Below are positions 1 to 12,540 of a DNA stretch of 64,000 nt, one piece after another. Source of the DNA: Pelodera strongyloides (Eukaryota > Nematoda > Chromadorea > Rhabditida > Rhabditidae); the NCBI GenBank assembly GCA_036852015.1, contig JAANDG010000183.1:1-64000 (forward strand), in the 5' to 3' direction. The position numbers and the translations under genes were made by a program. Position 1 is the first letter of the stretch, and every line of letters begins with the position of its first letter. The notes beneath the pieces were generated by a model, which saw only the letters and a list, made by a program, of their open reading frames with translations, searched no databases and had not been told where the DNA came from.

Positions 1-98
1 TCCCTGAGTTGGAATTCAAATTATTCGGTTTTGGTAAAGTATTTGTCTCTATTCTTTACTAAATACAAGTAAACTCTAAGAAAAATGATGATTTTGTA

Positions 99-116
99 GT
101 GACTGCGATCCTTTAA
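99..116. repeat. Right end of a GGATCGCAG-family MITE
   Basis: The stretch reads GTGACTGCGATCC followed by TTTAA. It matches the right terminus of the 395-bp fold-back element at 59,276-59,670. The rest of this copy is not clear and probably extends off or decays toward the left window edge. Remnant only. Confidence 0.5.
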
Positions 117-344
117 AGTAGGACCTGAGTTTTTTCGGCATACACTGATGCCCTAAAAATACTGCAACGGGCACCCAATCAAAGGTGTAAATCATAGAAA
201 CTGAGCTGAAAATACACATGAAGCATTTTGCCAAACAAGGATAGATATAAATGAAATTAGTCGAAATACACAATAAGGCTTTTTCAAGTAGTCTGTCTGC
301 CTGCAAGGTTTCAAAAATTGTGTTGCATGAGCATAGCATAAACA

Positions 345-527
345 ATGAAAAGTCTCGAACTAATTATTTTTCTTTTAGTTTTTAGTGTCCTAGGCGGCGC
401 TCCTAGGATTAGTCTTTTACAACGATGTAAGAAATTTCTTTCGGAATCTGCGCGTACAAGACAAACTTTTGTTAAGGCATCAATTAAATTTATGAATATT
501 CATATTCATCTCATAAATGCAAAAAGA
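345..527 (+). CDS. Possible small secreted peptide or first exon
   Basis: A 61-codon ORF opens with a textbook signal peptide: basic MK, a hydrophobic core LIIFLLVFSVL, then a small-residue GGAP cleavage context. The remainder is short and basic. A good splice donor (GAT|GTAAGA) at about 426 could end a first exon after roughly 27 codons instead. No family is recognised and no downstream exon was found. The frame could be chance, since such ORFs are common in AT-rich DNA. Confidence 0.2.
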
Positions 528-1060
528 TAGATGTCTTAGGCTTAGGGATCTTAGGAACGCTTCCAGACGAACGCAAACAATGTATTCTTCTCAGAAAGCG
601 GGAGAGGTCATAGTCATATGAATTTGCATACAATAACCCTCTGCCGTCGTCGTTTTTGTGCGCATGACCCAGCCACAGGTAGGTAACAATAGGCTCAGAT
701 TTTCTGGGTAATACTTTGGGGTTATGCGTTGAGATAAATATATTCAAAAAGGGCAACTTTCTTATTCTAAGATTAAGATTTTAGGCATTTGCGTGAATCG
801 TACAAATTGACAAAAATTAGCTATTGGCCATTGTTAGGCTACGTGGCCTGAGGCCAATTAATTATCAAACTACGATATCACAAAGAAGAAACCAATAGGG
901 AACACGACGGAAACAAATGATAGAATAAAAATAAAACGTTATTCTTTGTTTTATGTGAATCATCGCGATTCACTACAAAGCTGACTAGAGCGATGAGCAA
1001 ACGGCCGTGAACTTTCCAGCATAAAAGGAGACGATTTGAAACGCTGCTGAATCTTAAAAG

Positions 1061-1156
<96 letters not shown>
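1061..1156. repeat. Homopolymer (A)96
   Basis: An uninterrupted run of about 96 adenines flanked by ordinary AT-rich DNA. No retroelement body ends at it and no target duplication is obvious. It makes long poly-F ORFs on the minus strand, which are not genes. A run this long is easily mis-sized by sequencing. Confidence 0.95.
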
Positions 1157-1158
<2 letters not shown>

Positions 1159-1567
1159 TCGAAAAATCTGAACGAGATTGAAGCAAAAAAATTCATCGAT
1201 TTAATTATTATAAGATCCTTGCCCCAAGCTTCAATACAAAAAACCAACATCTACACCTTCGGAGGGTCACAAATCCGAATAAAACTTTGATAAAACGGCG
1301 CAAAAATTAACAATTCACAGGTAAGAACACATAGGAACTTTGAGTCAAGACGATAAATTTGGAATTATTCAGCTGATAACAGAAGAACAGAAGGCAAGAA
1401 ACGATATCAATAATTTGAAAATGGTGCACGTGACGTCACGGCAATAATATGCAAATAAGGGTTGTTGTGCATTGGGGGCAGAGTATAGGAATGGTAGGTG
1501 ACAGGTCAGAGAGGGAGAGGTAAGGGAGAGAGATGAACCATTGCGGGAACCGCCAGCGATCGATTAT

Positions 1568-2083
1568 AACGGGCGGTGAGAGGGAGGGAGATGGAGAGAG
1601 AGAGATAGGAGAGAGAGAGAATAGAGAGATGGAGAGAGAGAGAGAGAGAGAAACGCAAGAAGATTAAGAGAGCTGGAGGAAGAACAGTTGATGAGTTCTA
1701 CTCGAGGAACGAAGTTTGTGATCCGAAAGAAAAATTTACAAAAAATATAAACTTGAGAAAGGTAAAAATATGAAGATGGAGACGGGATATACATAGATAG
1801 AAGAGAAAGAGAGAGAGAGAGAGAGGAATAGAGAGAAACAGGTGTAGAGTGACAGACAGAGAGTTTGAAAGAGAGGGAGACAGGGAAGATAAAAGAGCTC
1901 CGGAATTTGCTTGCGGCAATTTGGAACACCCGAGCAGATGGATCCGTCATGATGGTAGATCATCCGAGCTCTCGATCTGCCTCTCCCTCTCTCTCTCTAT
2001 CTCTCTCTCTCTCTCTATCTCTCCTATCTTACTCCTCTCTCTCTATTTCTCTCTCTATGTGTCTCTCTCCTTGCTTCACTCCG
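1568..2083. repeat. GA-rich then CT-rich microsatellite block
   Basis: (GA)n tracts dominate about 1,568-1,660 and 1,804-1,885, and (CT)n tracts about 1,981-2,075. The two halves are reverse-complementary in composition, so the single strand can fold. Overlapping ORFs here are serine/leucine or arginine/glutamate shadows of the repeat. Confidence 0.85.
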
Positions 2084-2128
2084 AACAATATAAATGATCT
2101 GCATGTATCGGATGTGTCTCAATATTAA

Positions 2129-5076
2129 TTTGCATCTTTTCATTTCAATTCCTATAATTAAGATTGAAAGGTGCAAGTGAAATAAAACTGGAATTGGAAT
2201 CTTATACGGGAAATGATTGACAGACATATTCTATATAAGGAGCGGAGTGAAAGGGAGTGATCGTTTTAAACTTAAAGTTTACGCCTGGCCGTCTGCGTAA
2301 GCTTTTGCATTGGATAGGATAGGTTTGCCGCTTGCGCTCAAGCGAAGGGTGAAGGGGTGAAGCTCACGGTTAGAATTTAGAATAAGGTGGGTAAACACAA
2401 GTGGGCTACTGGCTGGATGTACGCAATCCTTAACAATTAGACGATTGCTTATGCTTTGGCGTCTACAAATATGGGACATACGCTTGAATAAGGTTAGTAA
2501 AGGAGGAGACATAATATTTGTACCGAAGCATAACCAGCAACTATCTAGTTTTGTTGTTGCTTTCCTCCTAACTTCATTTGTGCTTTTCATTCTCCCTCCA
2601 AGGACTCTTTTCCAGTAATGTCTTTTTAGGCCTTTTTTACGGGTCGTCAATTTTTTAGGGCTAGGGCCTAGGGCCGTCCTCAGGCTTTGTGTCCAAAAAC
2701 AAAAATACAAAACATATACAATCGAAAGCGGACTAGAATTATTCCCTAGTTTACAAGATCCCCATTGTTAGAAACAATCTACGGATTTCGAAAAATTTCT
2801 TCGTTTCATCACACCATGTGTTCGCAATGTGTATTAGCACATGTCAATCTTGACGTTTAGCATCTTTTATTATTATTAAACAAAAGAATATTGTATTCCC
2901 TTGTTCCCAATGAAAATCAACTGACCCGCACAACATTGTATGCCTAGATGAGGTGAGGTTATGTAAATTCGCAGGCGTATAAATTATAAATATTAGGCAT
3001 AAAATGGTGATCTGAAACCCGGTGGAACGAAAAAAACTACAGTTGACAGAAATGGTGATTATCCGAATCGGAGATTTCATAAATTTCATAGTAGGAGAGG
3101 CTGAGAATCTCAATAAACACCGAAAAATCCACATCATGGACATTGTTTTGTTTCTTACTGTTTGTCTTACGGGTATAAAAACCCCTACCTTTTCGTCTTC
3201 CTGCTCTTCCGAGCACTTTATTTTGCTTGTTTTTTTTATGCCTGGAAGAAAATAAGTACTTATATAATACAAAACCAGAATGTACGATGTTTTCAATGTT
3301 CAGTGAAACGTATTTACTAACTAGAAACACATTCTGTAAATAAACCAAACTGGAAGAACTCGTAAAGCTCAAGGTGAGGCTTTTACGTTGAGAATTACAT
3401 ATTTTTTATACTTTGAAAGTATGAATCCAGTTGAATATATAAATAATACCCAAGACGCAAACTTCAAATAAATACTGGGCATCTAAATTCGTGTATCTGA
3501 GACCAAGCGACATAATACATATAATATCCGAGTCAGCTAAACAAAATATCTGGATTTCCAGCCAGTTGCCGTTTTTACGATTCTTTTGCAGTGTGGAAAA
3601 CTGCATAAATTGTTTCGTCGATTTTGAGCGCTAGGCCGAAATTTAACGATCGCTGAGGATCTTGCAAAAATAAATGAAATGATTTTGAGACGCCAAAAGC
3701 AGAGAGAAAACCCGAAGCGCTAAAACGGCACCGCCGTTCTTTTGTGAAAACGGCCATTGAAATTATGCGCGCCAAAACTAGGCAAAACTAGATTCATTTT
3801 GCTGGTTTTATGGAAATTTTACAGCGCATGTCGTATTTTTGCGTAGTATTATTTGACAAAAAAGTATCAATTCTGTTACTATTTATAAGAAATAATATAT
3901 TGGATGAAGTTCAAAACTAGGACATTGTACAACTTTTGAGGGGCGCAGGTCGCTAGTTCAATACTCTATGCTACACATGCGGAAAGTGTGCCAGCGTCGC
4001 CAGCGACCTTTTGAAAAATTGGGAGGAAAATAGGGTCACATCTGGCAATAATACAAGAGAAGACATAGTGAATCTTGCTAAAGAATCAAACAAAGCTGGG
4101 CAGAACAATGGCAGAACCAGAATAAACATATCTTGTCGTAAGATATTCGTATCCGAGATATTCGTATTCGTAAGTTATTCGTAAGAGATGGCAACTGCGT
4201 ATTGTGCTTATTTTTTTTGCTGTTCAAAGTTTCTAAATTAGGAACTAGAGTCGAACTGTCGAACATGTATGGCAAATTAGTCAGCATGCATTCCTTCAAT
4301 GAGTTTAGTAAACAAAAGCAGATAAAAGTAAATAAGTAGTACCTTACCTAAAGCTTATCATCTAAAGTTTGTAAATGGAACTACCAAATGAATACTTCTA
4401 TTCCCAACACCCTTCAACAAAACAAAAACTTGGAAACTCGGTGTTCATTTCTTTGTAAAACACGTTCCCCTGTCTCTGTGTAAAGGTCGTCGCGTTCCAA
4501 TAACAAGAATAATCGAAGTAAAAAGGGGTATTGAAAAAGTCGCGGCTAAGCACCACTTCACCCCTAACCCTAACCCTAACCTCTTTGACGTGTCATACAA
4601 TAGAAACATGGTGGACAATGGAATTCTACAATTCAATGTGCAGGCTGCAGACTACAGTAGACTTCGCGCGGATAGTGCAGTGTTATGGGTGAAAAAGCGA
4701 GTACAAAAGCGCACGCGTGCATGCAAACCTGCCGTAAGCGTGAGTGTAACTGGTTTACTACACAAGCCGATGACATGATAATACACAAACGCGATTGCTT
4801 TTTGCTGATTGTGAGTAGTTTGCCGAAAATGGGGTTTGAAGGTACAATGTGTTATTATAAGAAAACGAGGCAATCCGTTTATTATCATAGTAAAGCCTAG
4901 CAAGTTAGTATGTAGGTAACTAGTAATAGTAATAGCAAGAACTAGACTCTAAGGTCTAACGCACCATTCCTAGAGCTTGAGTAATCAACGTTGAATAACG
5001 AATCTAGTTGGAGGCATTTACCGGAAAAAGTTAATATTTACTAGCTGGTTGGAACACACTGAACAATCGTAAACAT
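2129..5076. other. No supported gene
   Basis: AT-rich DNA with short ORFs that show no domain, splice pattern or compositional shift. The only feature singled out is a (CCCTAA)3 tract at 4,562-4,580. Short ORFs at about 3,022-3,255 and 4,590-4,900 overlap on both strands and were not accepted. Confidence 0.5.
4562..4580. repeat. (CCCTAA)3 short tandem repeat
   Basis: Three copies of CCCTAA, identical to the vertebrate-type telomere unit rather than the nematode TTAGGC unit. It is too short to imply telomere function. Confidence 0.8.
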
Positions 5077-5261
5077 TTAAAGCGAAACACCAGCCGGTTT
5101 TTGAAACGCATCGGGACAACTGAATTCTCACGTATTTACGTTAAGTTGCTCGAATTTAGCTCGATTTTTTATTCTTCTTTTTTATGCTCATTTGCATATG
5201 CTGCATAAGTAATAACCCTAAACTCGATGTGTTTCAAAAACCGGCCATCATTTCGCTTTAA
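5077..5261. mobile_element. MITE family 1 (CCGGCCGG fold-back), TTAA flanks
   Basis: The element begins TTAA-AGCGAAACACCAGCCGG and ends with the inverted form CCGGCC...TTTCGCTTTAA. The inner part carries AGCTCGATTTTTTATTC and a CATTTGCAT motif shared with the other family-1 copies. The 185-bp length, terminal inverted repeats of about 35 bp and TTAA on both sides fit a non-autonomous piggyBac-type element. No coding capacity. Confidence 0.85.
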
Positions 5262-6564
5262 CCTAATTTGAGTTGCGAATAGTACACGTCCTTATTCCCT
5301 TATTCTTAATTCAGGCGGAGCCTCAATCATAAATCGCAAAAAATTTTCATGTACGTTTCAGTGGATGCATAAACTGGCTATCTCGCCTTTCGAACTCAGT
5401 AAAGCTGATAAATATAAGTCACAAAGTATTAGTTGATAACTATTTATATCAATAATCCAACGATTTATTGATTGTATCAGTTATTGATTGGTTTTGCGAC
5501 ATAAAATAGTTATGTATAAATGGTCATATTTTATAGCATAAAGGCCTAAACTAGTTCCTTAGATCTCACTGCGACAAAGTCCGATCCAACGCAAGGAAAG
5601 ATTCGTAATAACTTGTCAGTTCGCTAAGAAATACCAGTTTTCCTTCGAACTGTGCTAGAGGAAAGCAGACCTCAAGTTGAAATGGGAACATTGTTTCTGA
5701 ATCTGTATTAAACAAGACCTTAGCAATTGCGGAACAATAATTGCCACGAAAATTGAGCCTTGCTGCATTTTTCTAAACTAAAGCACAAGCAAGTTTGGCA
5801 TTAAACCAAAACATCTGGTAATTAGACCAATGCAACATTTTAGCGTTTTGCTCCCCATATGTTGGATTAGACTTTTTTTACAGAAACGAAAATCAAAATG
5901 GGCTACTAAAAAGCCGAGCCGAATCATTTATGAACCATTGCAATAAGAAGAAACTTTAAGAAATACTATGTGAATCAAATTATGGGTAAAACATGTGAAA
6001 GTAGATTTTTTCAGCATCATCTCAACGTATGTTTGATGTGTGGCATAAATGTTATTTTGTAAATAAATATAAGAACTCAGCCTATGAACATCGCAAAAAT
6101 GTTAAAAATGTTATGTAGACACAGAAAAAAGTGTGTCATTCGCAATTCGTGTAAGCTCTTTTTGGAAGAAAAAACCGCGAATTATCTAAGAGGGATCTGT
6201 GTCAGATTTACTACAGATTTGCACACAAACCAAAGAAAAACCGAAAATATTTTTCCATATTTTTTCCGGAATAGGGAAATCAAAATTCACAAAAAAATAT
6301 GTTTGAAAATCCGCATAATTTACGTAAATTTACATAAAATCGCATAATTATGAAAGTGGCTTGATCTTTTACGCTTTTGAAAAGTTTGAAGCTTGCGAAG
6401 GCAAAGAATTTAAAGAATTCAAGTTGAAACGAGCAATAGTTTGCCTTGGGCGAATATTTTTCAAGCGCGCGCAAGCGCAAACAGTTTACGAAAGGATGCG
6501 CCTGAGAGCGAGCGAAAACTCAAAGATTAAGGAAACAAATTATTGAATCATATTTTAGTTTGAA

Positions 6565-6618
6565 AATCTTAAAAAAATCGTAAAAATTTACCAGAGTAAA
6601 GCTGACTATGAGAAAATA
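6565..6618. repeat. Source-like copy of a 54-bp segment duplicated at 7,211
   Basis: The segment around AGTAAAGCTGACTATGAG occurs here and again at 7,211-7,253. The second copy is shortened internally by about 11 bp. See the entry at 7,193-7,274. Confidence 0.8.
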
Positions 6619-7192
6619 GCGCAACGAAGATCGAACTAGTTAATTGTACGCACAAAAACACCAAATAAACGTGATCATATACAAACACATCCATGTAATT
6701 CATAAACATTTTTTAAGTCCGTCTGTCGATTATGTAGAAGGAGAAACTGATGGCTAGATTCACTTATGCAGGCCACTATCTCTAGATTGACTGATTGTTA
6801 GAAGTTAGAAGAGCTTTTCCAAAATCAATAAACTATCGATTAGCATTCGGAAGGGATGAAGTTCAATTAATTTCTTCTGGTATTGCGAGCATTAAGCGCT
6901 GCGCTCGTGTTCCGGATTGCGCGGGCGCTTTTTAGAAAACGCAATCAAATCGAGCGCGTCGGCCGGGCGGGCCTGGACCAGGGTGAGCGGGCCCTCAAAC
7001 GAAGACCAGGCGCGCAAATCAACACTATCCGCCCGGGTGTGGGCTATCCAGACAAAATGATGTGATCTTTAGCACAGCTGATGGTTAGTGATTAGTTATT
7101 AAAAAAGTTGCGGTAACCGGGACATAACTTGATAATTAGTATGAATTCAATGTAATAAACGATTAATATTAGCTCAGCCGAGCAATGAACGT

Positions 7193-7274
7193 GGGCTAGG
7201 AATTATAAAAAATCTTAAAAATTTACCAGAGTAAAGCTGACTATGAGAAAATAGGGCTAGGAATTATAAAAAAT
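7193..7274. repeat. Insertion flanked by a 21-bp direct repeat
   Basis: The 21-bp word beginning GGGCTAGGAATTAT occurs at 7,193-7,213 and again at 7,254-7,274. Between them lies a copy of the 6,565-6,618 segment. This is the footprint of a templated or TSD-forming insertion of about 40 bp copied from roughly 600 bp away. Confidence 0.75.
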
Positions 7275-7311
7275 AACGAACAAATTTGGAGGTGCATGTA
7301 CATGTAGTATG

Positions 7312-7710
7312 TTAAAGGGACAGGCCCATCAAAATAAACCTACATTTACGATACGTTCATAATGACTATCAAGCATTTTTATTACAATATATACAAACTA
7401 AATTTCACCATTATACGCCCTAGACAACTTTTTTCCAATGCGCCCTGCTCAAATGTATACCATAAAACTGCAGATTTCAAAGCTATATATGCAAATTTTA
7501 ATCGCATTATAATTTCACGATAAATTTGCATTGACGACGAGGATATTTGCGGCTCTACGGTATACATTTGAGCAGAGCGCATCGGAAAAAAAGTTTTAAA
7601 TGGCAAATAAATGTGAAATTTAGTTTTGTATATATTGTAATAAAAATGCTTGATAGTCACTATGGACGTATCGTAAATATAGGTTTACTTTGATGGGCCT
7701 GTCCCTTTAA
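7312..7710. mobile_element. Long fold-back MITE, GGGACAGGCCCATC family
   Basis: Terminal sequence TTAAAGGGACAGGCCCATCA is answered by its inverse ending in CCCTTTAA. The two halves are inverted almost to the centre (about 190-bp arms), so the transcript would be one large hairpin. TTAA on both sides points to piggyBac-type insertion. A 92-codon minus-strand ORF inside is a by-product of the palindrome. Confidence 0.9.
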
Positions 7711-8254
7711 GGAGTATGTTTAGAGGAGTGTGGTCGTGGTGAGTCGTTTTAAAGCGTATCCTGTGCAACGGCATTCCCTTGTATAAGTACAATTGTCAGC
7801 GCACCATTCTGCCCATAGGAATGCCGATGCCTAGAATACTGTTCGAAACCACGTGCCATACCCTTTAATTTTCTGATGCTGGGGGCAATACATTTCAACT
7901 AACAAAACGAAGCACCGAAAGGGAATTGAACGTCTAGAACCTCATTATTTTCGTTTCAAAAGGAACGCTATAAACTCTTTTATTATCGAAAGGGCAGCTA
8001 TAAATCAGTACCGCTGATATCATTTTATCGTCTTAATGGTAAGCCTTACCCGTGACCGGGTTACCGCTCGAAAACTCATAAAATCGCCATAATACGAGTA
8101 CTGCGCGTAGTTTTATATGATCGTTTTATTGGGAAAACTTATTTTCCTAAAAGTTCATCACACAAACAAGAACTTGGGTTCACTTTACTGAGCAAGACAC
8201 AGTTTTCGATTATGTTCGTTTATCGACCTTTGCAATTACCAGGTGACTTCATTT

Positions 8255-8392
8255 TTAAGCGGCATAACATCCGGTTTTTGAAACGTATTCGTACGTATTT
8301 ATGCTATAAGTGTAAGTGGAGTCGAATAGACTTTTATTGTAATGAAGCTCATGCTCATCCATTTGTCTAAACCGGACGTTATGCGGCTTTAA
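8255..8392. mobile_element. Short MITE related to family 1, TTAA flanks
   Basis: Begins TTAAGCGGCATAACATCCGG and ends CCGGACGTTATGCGGCTTTAA, 138 bp in all. The TTTTTGAAACG box next to the terminus is shared with family 1, but the end sequence differs (GGCATAAC instead of GAAATACC). Confidence 0.8.
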
Positions 8393-8995
8393 CAGTAACG
8401 ATAAAGCCGTAGAACACGAGTTGAGAGGTTTTACAAAAAAAAAAAGAAGGAGATAAAACGAGCCTAATCGTAGGTTGTGATGTTATGTAGCTTCTCTTCA
8501 ATGGATCAGTATGGTATGGTCAGTTGAAGGCCAAAATGGTAACAGTTAACAGCAAATGGAAAGACATGAAGTTTGTTGATCCATAATTAAAGATTAAAAC
8601 ACTTTCTCCTGCAAAAACAGGGGCTGATCCTGGATTTACCCACTTTGTTGCGGCGGATTTGACCTTGTTACTTGTTATATTTGAAAATCGGTTATGATCT
8701 GCTGCAAAACCTATCATACGCAAGTAAGCTATGCTAACCGGACATGGAAAAAAAAGTGCAAAAAGAAAATTAATAAAATTATTTTAACAAGTATCATAAA
8801 TAAAAACAATCGCAAAGGAATAAAGATGAATTAGAATTTAACTAATTGGAAGAATGAAAAAAGGTGGTCATAATAAAGACAATAAGAAGATGATAAAATA
8901 AATGTAATCATAGGCATAAGCCATAGGGTGTAGTGTAGACTTTCAAATAGAAGCCGATTTAGCAGAAACCCCGAGTACATTTAACTACACCTGCG

Positions 8996-9201
8996 TTAAA
9001 GCGAAATATCAGCGGGTTTTTGAAACACATCGAGTACACCAGCATTCTTATGCAGTTTATGCAAATGACCATAAAATAAAATAAAAAATCGAGCTAAATA
9101 GCTAAATTTGAGGAAATTAGCTCGATTGAATATGTACATAAATATGTCAGAATTCAGTTGTCCGCGATGAGTTTCAAAAAGCGGCCGGAATTTCGCTTTA
9201 A
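8996..9201. mobile_element. MITE family 1 copy, TTAA flanks
   Basis: Begins TTAAAGCGAAATATCAGCGGG and ends CGGCCGGAATTTCGCTTTAA. The internal order is inverted relative to the 5,077 copy. 206 bp, no ORF. Confidence 0.85.
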
Positions 9202-9464
9202 TCTATCTATGCAAATCTGAAACATTCAACACGCAAGTGTAATCTTTTGCGCCATTTGATTAAAAGCCGCCGCGCGCATACGATGTTGTAAAAATGGGGC
9301 GGCTTGCAAATTTTAACGGCGAAATTTCTTTTCAATGAGACGCTGCGTCCCGTATATATAAATACTTCTCGCAAAATGAATATACTCAAATAAATTGTAA
9401 AAAATAATTGAAAAGAAGATAAATGTACATAAAGAAAAACTTAAAAAATAAAAAATAAACTAAC

Positions 9465-9848
9465 CTTTACATGTTTGACCGAAGATGGAAAAACTGGTGA
9501 TTTTTGTTGTGTAGGTGTAATACGTCGTCCGTTTGGGGTACCAATAGGGGTAGTTGGGGTACTTCTGACTTGCTTTCTTCTTGTAGCACTATATCTTCCA
9601 GTATCTGTACCATTGACTGATGCTACACTATGCGTACCATTTCGGGGTGATGCACTATGTGCGCCAACGGGAGTTGTCGGGACACTCCGAATGTGCATGA
9701 TTCTAGTTCCACCATTAATGGGTGTACCATGACCATGGTGGGTACCAATTGGAGTGCTGGAAACACTCCGACTTGGAAGAATAGCAGGGATTGTCTTAAC
9801 ACTGTCAGAGGCCTGCAGAAGCTCCACACGCCCCAGCTCAGACATTTC
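9465..9848 (-). CDS. Coding exon of an S/T/P-rich protein (unrecognised)
   Basis: This minus-strand stretch is open for exactly 128 codons between an acceptor (ATTGCAG) at 9,848 and a donor (AAG|GTTAGT) at 9,465, phase 0 to phase 0. It is more GC-rich than its surroundings, as expected of a real exon. It reads EMSELGRVELLQASDSVKTI, then a low-complexity region with three spaced repeats of the form RS(V/T)xTTPxG: RSVSSTPIGT, RSVPTTPVGA and RSTPTTPIGT. Repeated S/T-P sites next to arginine look like proline-directed kinase targets in a disordered region; that is inference. Neighbouring exons were not found, so the gene's ends and family are unknown. The minus-strand segment at 8,643-8,706 is a weak candidate for a following exon, but its phase does not join directly. 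Confidence 0.55.
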
Positions 9849-9978
9849 CTGCAATTTATTTGTGAAATGACAATACAAATGAATAAGAAAGCATCCAGAC
9901 AATTCATATACAGCATATTACATATTAGTTAAGATGATAGCTTTTCTATAAAAGGGGGAACTCCGGAAGAAAATTTTC

Positions 9979-10053
9979 AGAGAGAGAGAGAGAATTTTTT
10001 TAGAGAGAAGTGAAAGAGAGTTAGACGGAGAGCGAACGAGAGAGAGAGAGAGA
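9979..10053. repeat. (GA)n microsatellite
   Basis: GAGAGA tracts at about 9,979-9,993 and 10,038-10,052 with imperfect GA between. Simple repeat. Confidence 0.85.
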
Positions 10054-11683
10054 ATCTCCTTTCGTGGTATTCTTCCAAGACCTGTTTACATAAGAAGTGA
10101 GACTGAAGTCTGATCTGATACGCATTCCAAATGCGGCCTCCCTGACTAATGATTGCACTTCGGATTGTGGTTTTAGTGGACTTTTATAGTAACAGAATAA
10201 ATAAATAAATATGTAACTCTTGGGTTTATCCAACGAGTTTGGGCGCTTTCCCACTTAGTAGGAGGGGTGAAGTGAATAATTACATGGATGTGAAGAACAG
10301 TCACTCTCCCATTTGATTTTAAAAGTAGTGTTTTTTTCTTACAATTTATAGCAAACAGATATGAAAAGAATTTCTTGAATCAGTAACAGATTGCACAACG
10401 AATGGTAACATTATTCGAAGAAAGGAAAAACATTAAAAACCCGAAAAGGAATATTCGAGTTAGGAGCAATACGAGTTGCAGCACGGTAAGGAACAATTTG
10501 CATACTTCAGTATCAATAGTTAAACTTTCGAAATCGAATCGATATTGGCAGTGTATGTATAAGATAGAAGATGCCAAGATGCCCTTATGTGCGTGTGAAT
10601 TGAAATCAACTGACTCACCAGCTGATCGACATAAAAACATCTGGGAACGCTTGCCATTTTGGTCACATTTTATTTACAGAAAAATATGTATATTAAATTG
10701 AATGATGTTCATCAAATTTTAATTGAAAAAAAAAACTGGAAAATAATTGACATTTATTGACTGGTGTTGTTACAATACACTTGAAAGTACTACATTTTGA
10801 AGGAATGCAAATCTATATCGAGTTTATGAAGCGATAATTCCCGAAATTGTGGTTTTTTAGAAAGAAAATAGTAGAATAGGCTAAGCAGAGCCGAAGCAAG
10901 CTTTCGTACAGGAAAAGGTAAAACTCCCAATATAATAATGCACTGAAATTACGAATTTAAATCAAGGAGCAATATATTATCTGATGAGGGAAGGCTGAAG
11001 CCCGGGCCGATTTGTGTGTATGTGGATCATATTTCAAAGTCTCAAATATGTGCAGTATATTGGTATTCAACTCTACGCTCTACGCATACGCTTTGACAAT
11101 ATGTTGTACTATATGTTTTGAGAGAAATATTTTAATAATTATGTGTATATTCAGATAATATGTTGTAGTATATATTTTGAGAGAAGTATTTGTATAATTA
11201 TATGCATATTTATATATCATAAAACATGCACATAAAAATAATTGCAAAGTAAAACTTATGGTTATGGGGATACTTAGTTTCAGTGCGATTTTACGCCTTA
11301 TTCGCTCTACGGGTGCTACTTGTTTAGTATTTACTCCTCCAAAATTTGATGGAGGGTATTATGTTATGCTTTACAAAATATTAAAAAATAATTATAAAGG
11401 CATGCAAAAGTATACATGTTTAAATTTAAGTGCTACAAATTTGATATCACAAAAACTAAAAGAAAGTTGTCAAGTTTGAATAACGAGCTGTAACTGTGGA
11501 ATGTGGTAGGTTGTGTGTGTGAAGCATCTGCACAAGAGCAAAACAAACAGAACACAGTTTGTATAGGGTTGGGTTTGGATCTCTGGACTTTTAACAAAAT
11601 TTTCCGGTAAAGAAGGAATCTGCAACAATGATAAACAAGATCGCAATAAATGGTTTGCGCTGACTAAACTGAAGTTTAAAAGT
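10054..11683. other. No firmly supported gene; one weak exon candidate
   Basis: At about 10,391-10,486 (plus) an open frame of 32 codons, IAQRMVTLFEERKNIKNPKR onward, lies between an AG (AGTAACAG) and a donor (ACG|GTAAGG). It reads like coding sequence but stands alone. The rest is AT-rich with an approximately 60-bp tandem duplication at 11,098-11,217. Confidence 0.3.
11098..11217. repeat. Tandem duplication, about 60-bp unit, two copies
   Basis: The unit beginning AATATGTTGTACTATATG is repeated immediately with about 10 substitutions (AATATGTTGTAGTATATA). It is a local AT-rich duplication. Confidence 0.75.
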
Positions 11684-11864
11684 TTAAAGCGAAGTACCGG
11701 CCGGTTTTTGAAACGCATCGTGGACCACTGAATGCTTACGTAATTATGCAAATTGCTCGAAATTTGCTCGATTTTTTATTCTAGTTTATGTTCATTTGCT
11801 TACGCTGCATAAGAATTTTGGTGTACTCGATGCGTTTCAAAAACCGGCCGGTATTTCGCTTTAA
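11684..11864. mobile_element. MITE family 1 copy, TTAA flanks
   Basis: 181 bp, from TTAAAGCGAAGTACCGGCCGG to CCGGCCGGTATTTCGCTTTAA. The central AAATTTGCTCGATTTTTTAT is the family-1 core. Well preserved, so comparatively young. Confidence 0.9.
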
Positions 11865-12540
11865 ATAAGTTTTTTCTACTTTTACATTGGTGCTCATAAC
11901 ATAACATAACATTAACATAACATTTATTACGAACATAAAATGTCGCTTTGTCTTTTTATTCACAGTTGTAGATAAGTTTGGTGTCAGAAAAAAATGATGT
12001 ATGAAAAAAAAATCTTTGAACGGAATAAAATAGATTTGCCAGTGCCAGCTACACATTTTCTGAGCTCATTGGCTAAAAATTAGGCTTTTGAATGAAGACT
12101 AAATAAACCAGCATATATGTTTCAGGGCAATCATCTGATTTCTGACTACATTTATGGGCATTTGGTTGACTACAAAGTATTTTTTCTATAAATCCAAACG
12201 ATAAATCAATAAGTGTCAAATATTAAATTGTCGCACACGAAAACAATAAAAGGAAAGCGTTCTCACGCTGAAGTGATAATGTGGTGCCAGAAAAAGCTGA
12301 CGAGAGATTCGCGGATAACATGCAATTCTGAAGAGAGTCTGATGAAAGTGGTTAGAGTCCGAGTGATTTGAATAGGGGGAAAACATGGGCATTGTGACCC
12401 TTTAGTGTCGTGTGTCTGGCGTACAAATAAATGTACATAGATGGACGAGTCGGTGTTTGTTTGTTTAGGCCGTTTTGGTAGAATTGTAGGGTACCTAAGG
12501 GAGGAATAGAACTTTCAACTATCTAGCGCACTGTGTGTAT

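Noticed and set aside
878..1250. Poly-phenylalanine ORFs on the minus strand
   Set aside because: Pure translation of the A homopolymer.
1564..2227. Several 67-128-codon Ser/Leu- or Arg/Glu-rich ORFs
   Set aside because: Frames of the GA/CT microsatellites on both strands.
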